Source: Maribacter sp.
Lineage (GTDB): Bacteria; Bacteroidota; Bacteroidia; Flavobacteriales; Flavobacteriaceae
DNA length: 5,446 nt
Direction of reading: 5' to 3'
Assembly (NCBI GenBank): GCA_030730545.1
Contig: JANQUX010000260.1
Span: forward strand, 1 to 5,446
Each line of letters begins with the position of its first letter. The stretch's first letter is position 1. Below the pieces are notes generated by a model that was given only the letters and a program-made list of their open reading frames with translations, did not search any database and was not told where the DNA came from. Made by a program: the position numbers and the translations under genes. Below are positions 5,127 through 5,446 of this stretch, one piece after another.

Positions 5127-5446
5127 ATGAATACTGATATAGCAAAAATTGAAGACCACTTAAAAGATTTGGTAAGTAAAAATGAAGATGCCATTAAAGG
5201 ATTTGAAAAAGCATCAGAAAATTCTAAAGAAGTAGGAATTAAAAATTATTTCGAGACAAAAGTTATTGACCGCATGCAATTTTTAAAAGAAATTAGAGCA
5301 TCGGTACCAGAACTAGATTTAGGAAATGTGCAAATTGAAGGGAGCGCAGCTGGTACATTACATAGAACTTGGATGGATGTAAAAGCATTTTTCGCAGAAG
5401 ATAATGACGAAGCAATGCTAGAAGAAGCTGTAAGAGGTGATAAAGC
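5127..5446 (+). CDS. PA2169-family (DUF2383) four-helix-bundle protein, 3' end outside window
   Basis: The gene runs off the right edge after about 107 of an expected roughly 150 residues. It starts at ATG 5127 (MNTDIAKIEDHLKDLVSKNE) behind an A/T-rich leader (AAAATTTAAAAT), as expected in this group. The first helices are charged and amphipathic, with EDAIKGFEKASENSKEVGIK matching the family's GF-x-x-A region. The most conserved family stretch is clear at about 72-106: GSAAGTLHRTWMDVK, then DNDEAMLEEAVRGDKA. In relatives the final part often reads LEECERGED; here Ala101 and Val102 replace the Cys-Glu. The fold is ferritin-like by family knowledge, but no metal site is claimed. The biochemical role is unknown; relatives often occur with stress-associated genes. 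No signal peptide is seen, so it is cytoplasmic. It diverges from the minus-strand genes across a region of about 240 bases. Confidence 0.88.
   Translation, partial: MNTDIAKIEDHLKDLVSKNEDAIKGFEKASENSKEVGIKNYFETKVIDRMQFLKEIRASVPELDLGNVQIEGSAAGTLHRTWMDVKAFFAEDNDEAMLEEAVRGDK

Noticed and set aside
1..5446. CRISPR arrays, tRNA or rRNA genes, insertion sequences, defence genes
   Set aside because: No regularly spaced repeats, tRNA-like cloverleaf, rRNA signature, transposase or known defence domain was seen on either strand.

Overview
The window looks like a piece of a Bacteroidota chromosome, most likely marine Flavobacteriaceae. The basis is AT-rich DNA, A/T-rich start regions mostly without Shine-Dalgarno sites, signal peptides ending in Gly-Gln (…VKG|Q and …GYG|Q), a PorP/SprF-family barrel paired with a PD40 propeller protein, and a PA2169-type four-helix protein. 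The genus is not resolved.

Layout, left to right. Bases 1-197 hold no convincing gene but have several short inverted repeats. A NarL/LuxR-type response regulator lies on the minus strand (198-848). Its receiver domain lacks the phosphorylatable aspartate (Glu instead) and the usual acidic pair. About 570 gene-free bases follow, with palindromes close to the regulator start and a G-rich segment further out. A rho-independent terminator (1416-1467, minus) closes a two-gene minus-strand operon. The first gene of that operon (3364-4590) encodes a secreted TPR-like plus PD40 propeller protein. The second (1523-3298) encodes a PorP/SprF-type outer-membrane barrel extended by a coiled coil, a Thr/Ala linker with a tandem decapeptide, and a C-terminal SPOR-like domain. 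To the right are an unlisted 55-residue single-helix membrane protein gene (4721-4888, minus), a possible 12-codon leader ORF in front of it, a divergent intergenic region, and the 5' part of a PA2169/DUF2383 gene (5127 to the right edge, plus).

How the parts may work together. In the classical type IX secretion/gliding arrangement, a PorE-like periplasmic protein (TPR, propeller, CRD and OmpA_C-like domain) links a PorP/SprF barrel to peptidoglycan. Here the propeller protein stops after the PD40 repeats and has no OmpA_C domain, while the partner barrel carries a SPOR-like domain, a fold known to bind peptidoglycan glycan strands. The simplest reading is that the wall anchor has moved from one partner to the other. 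No large adhesin or other T9SS cargo gene is visible. The solitary regulator may act without phosphorylation, but its targets cannot be determined from this window.
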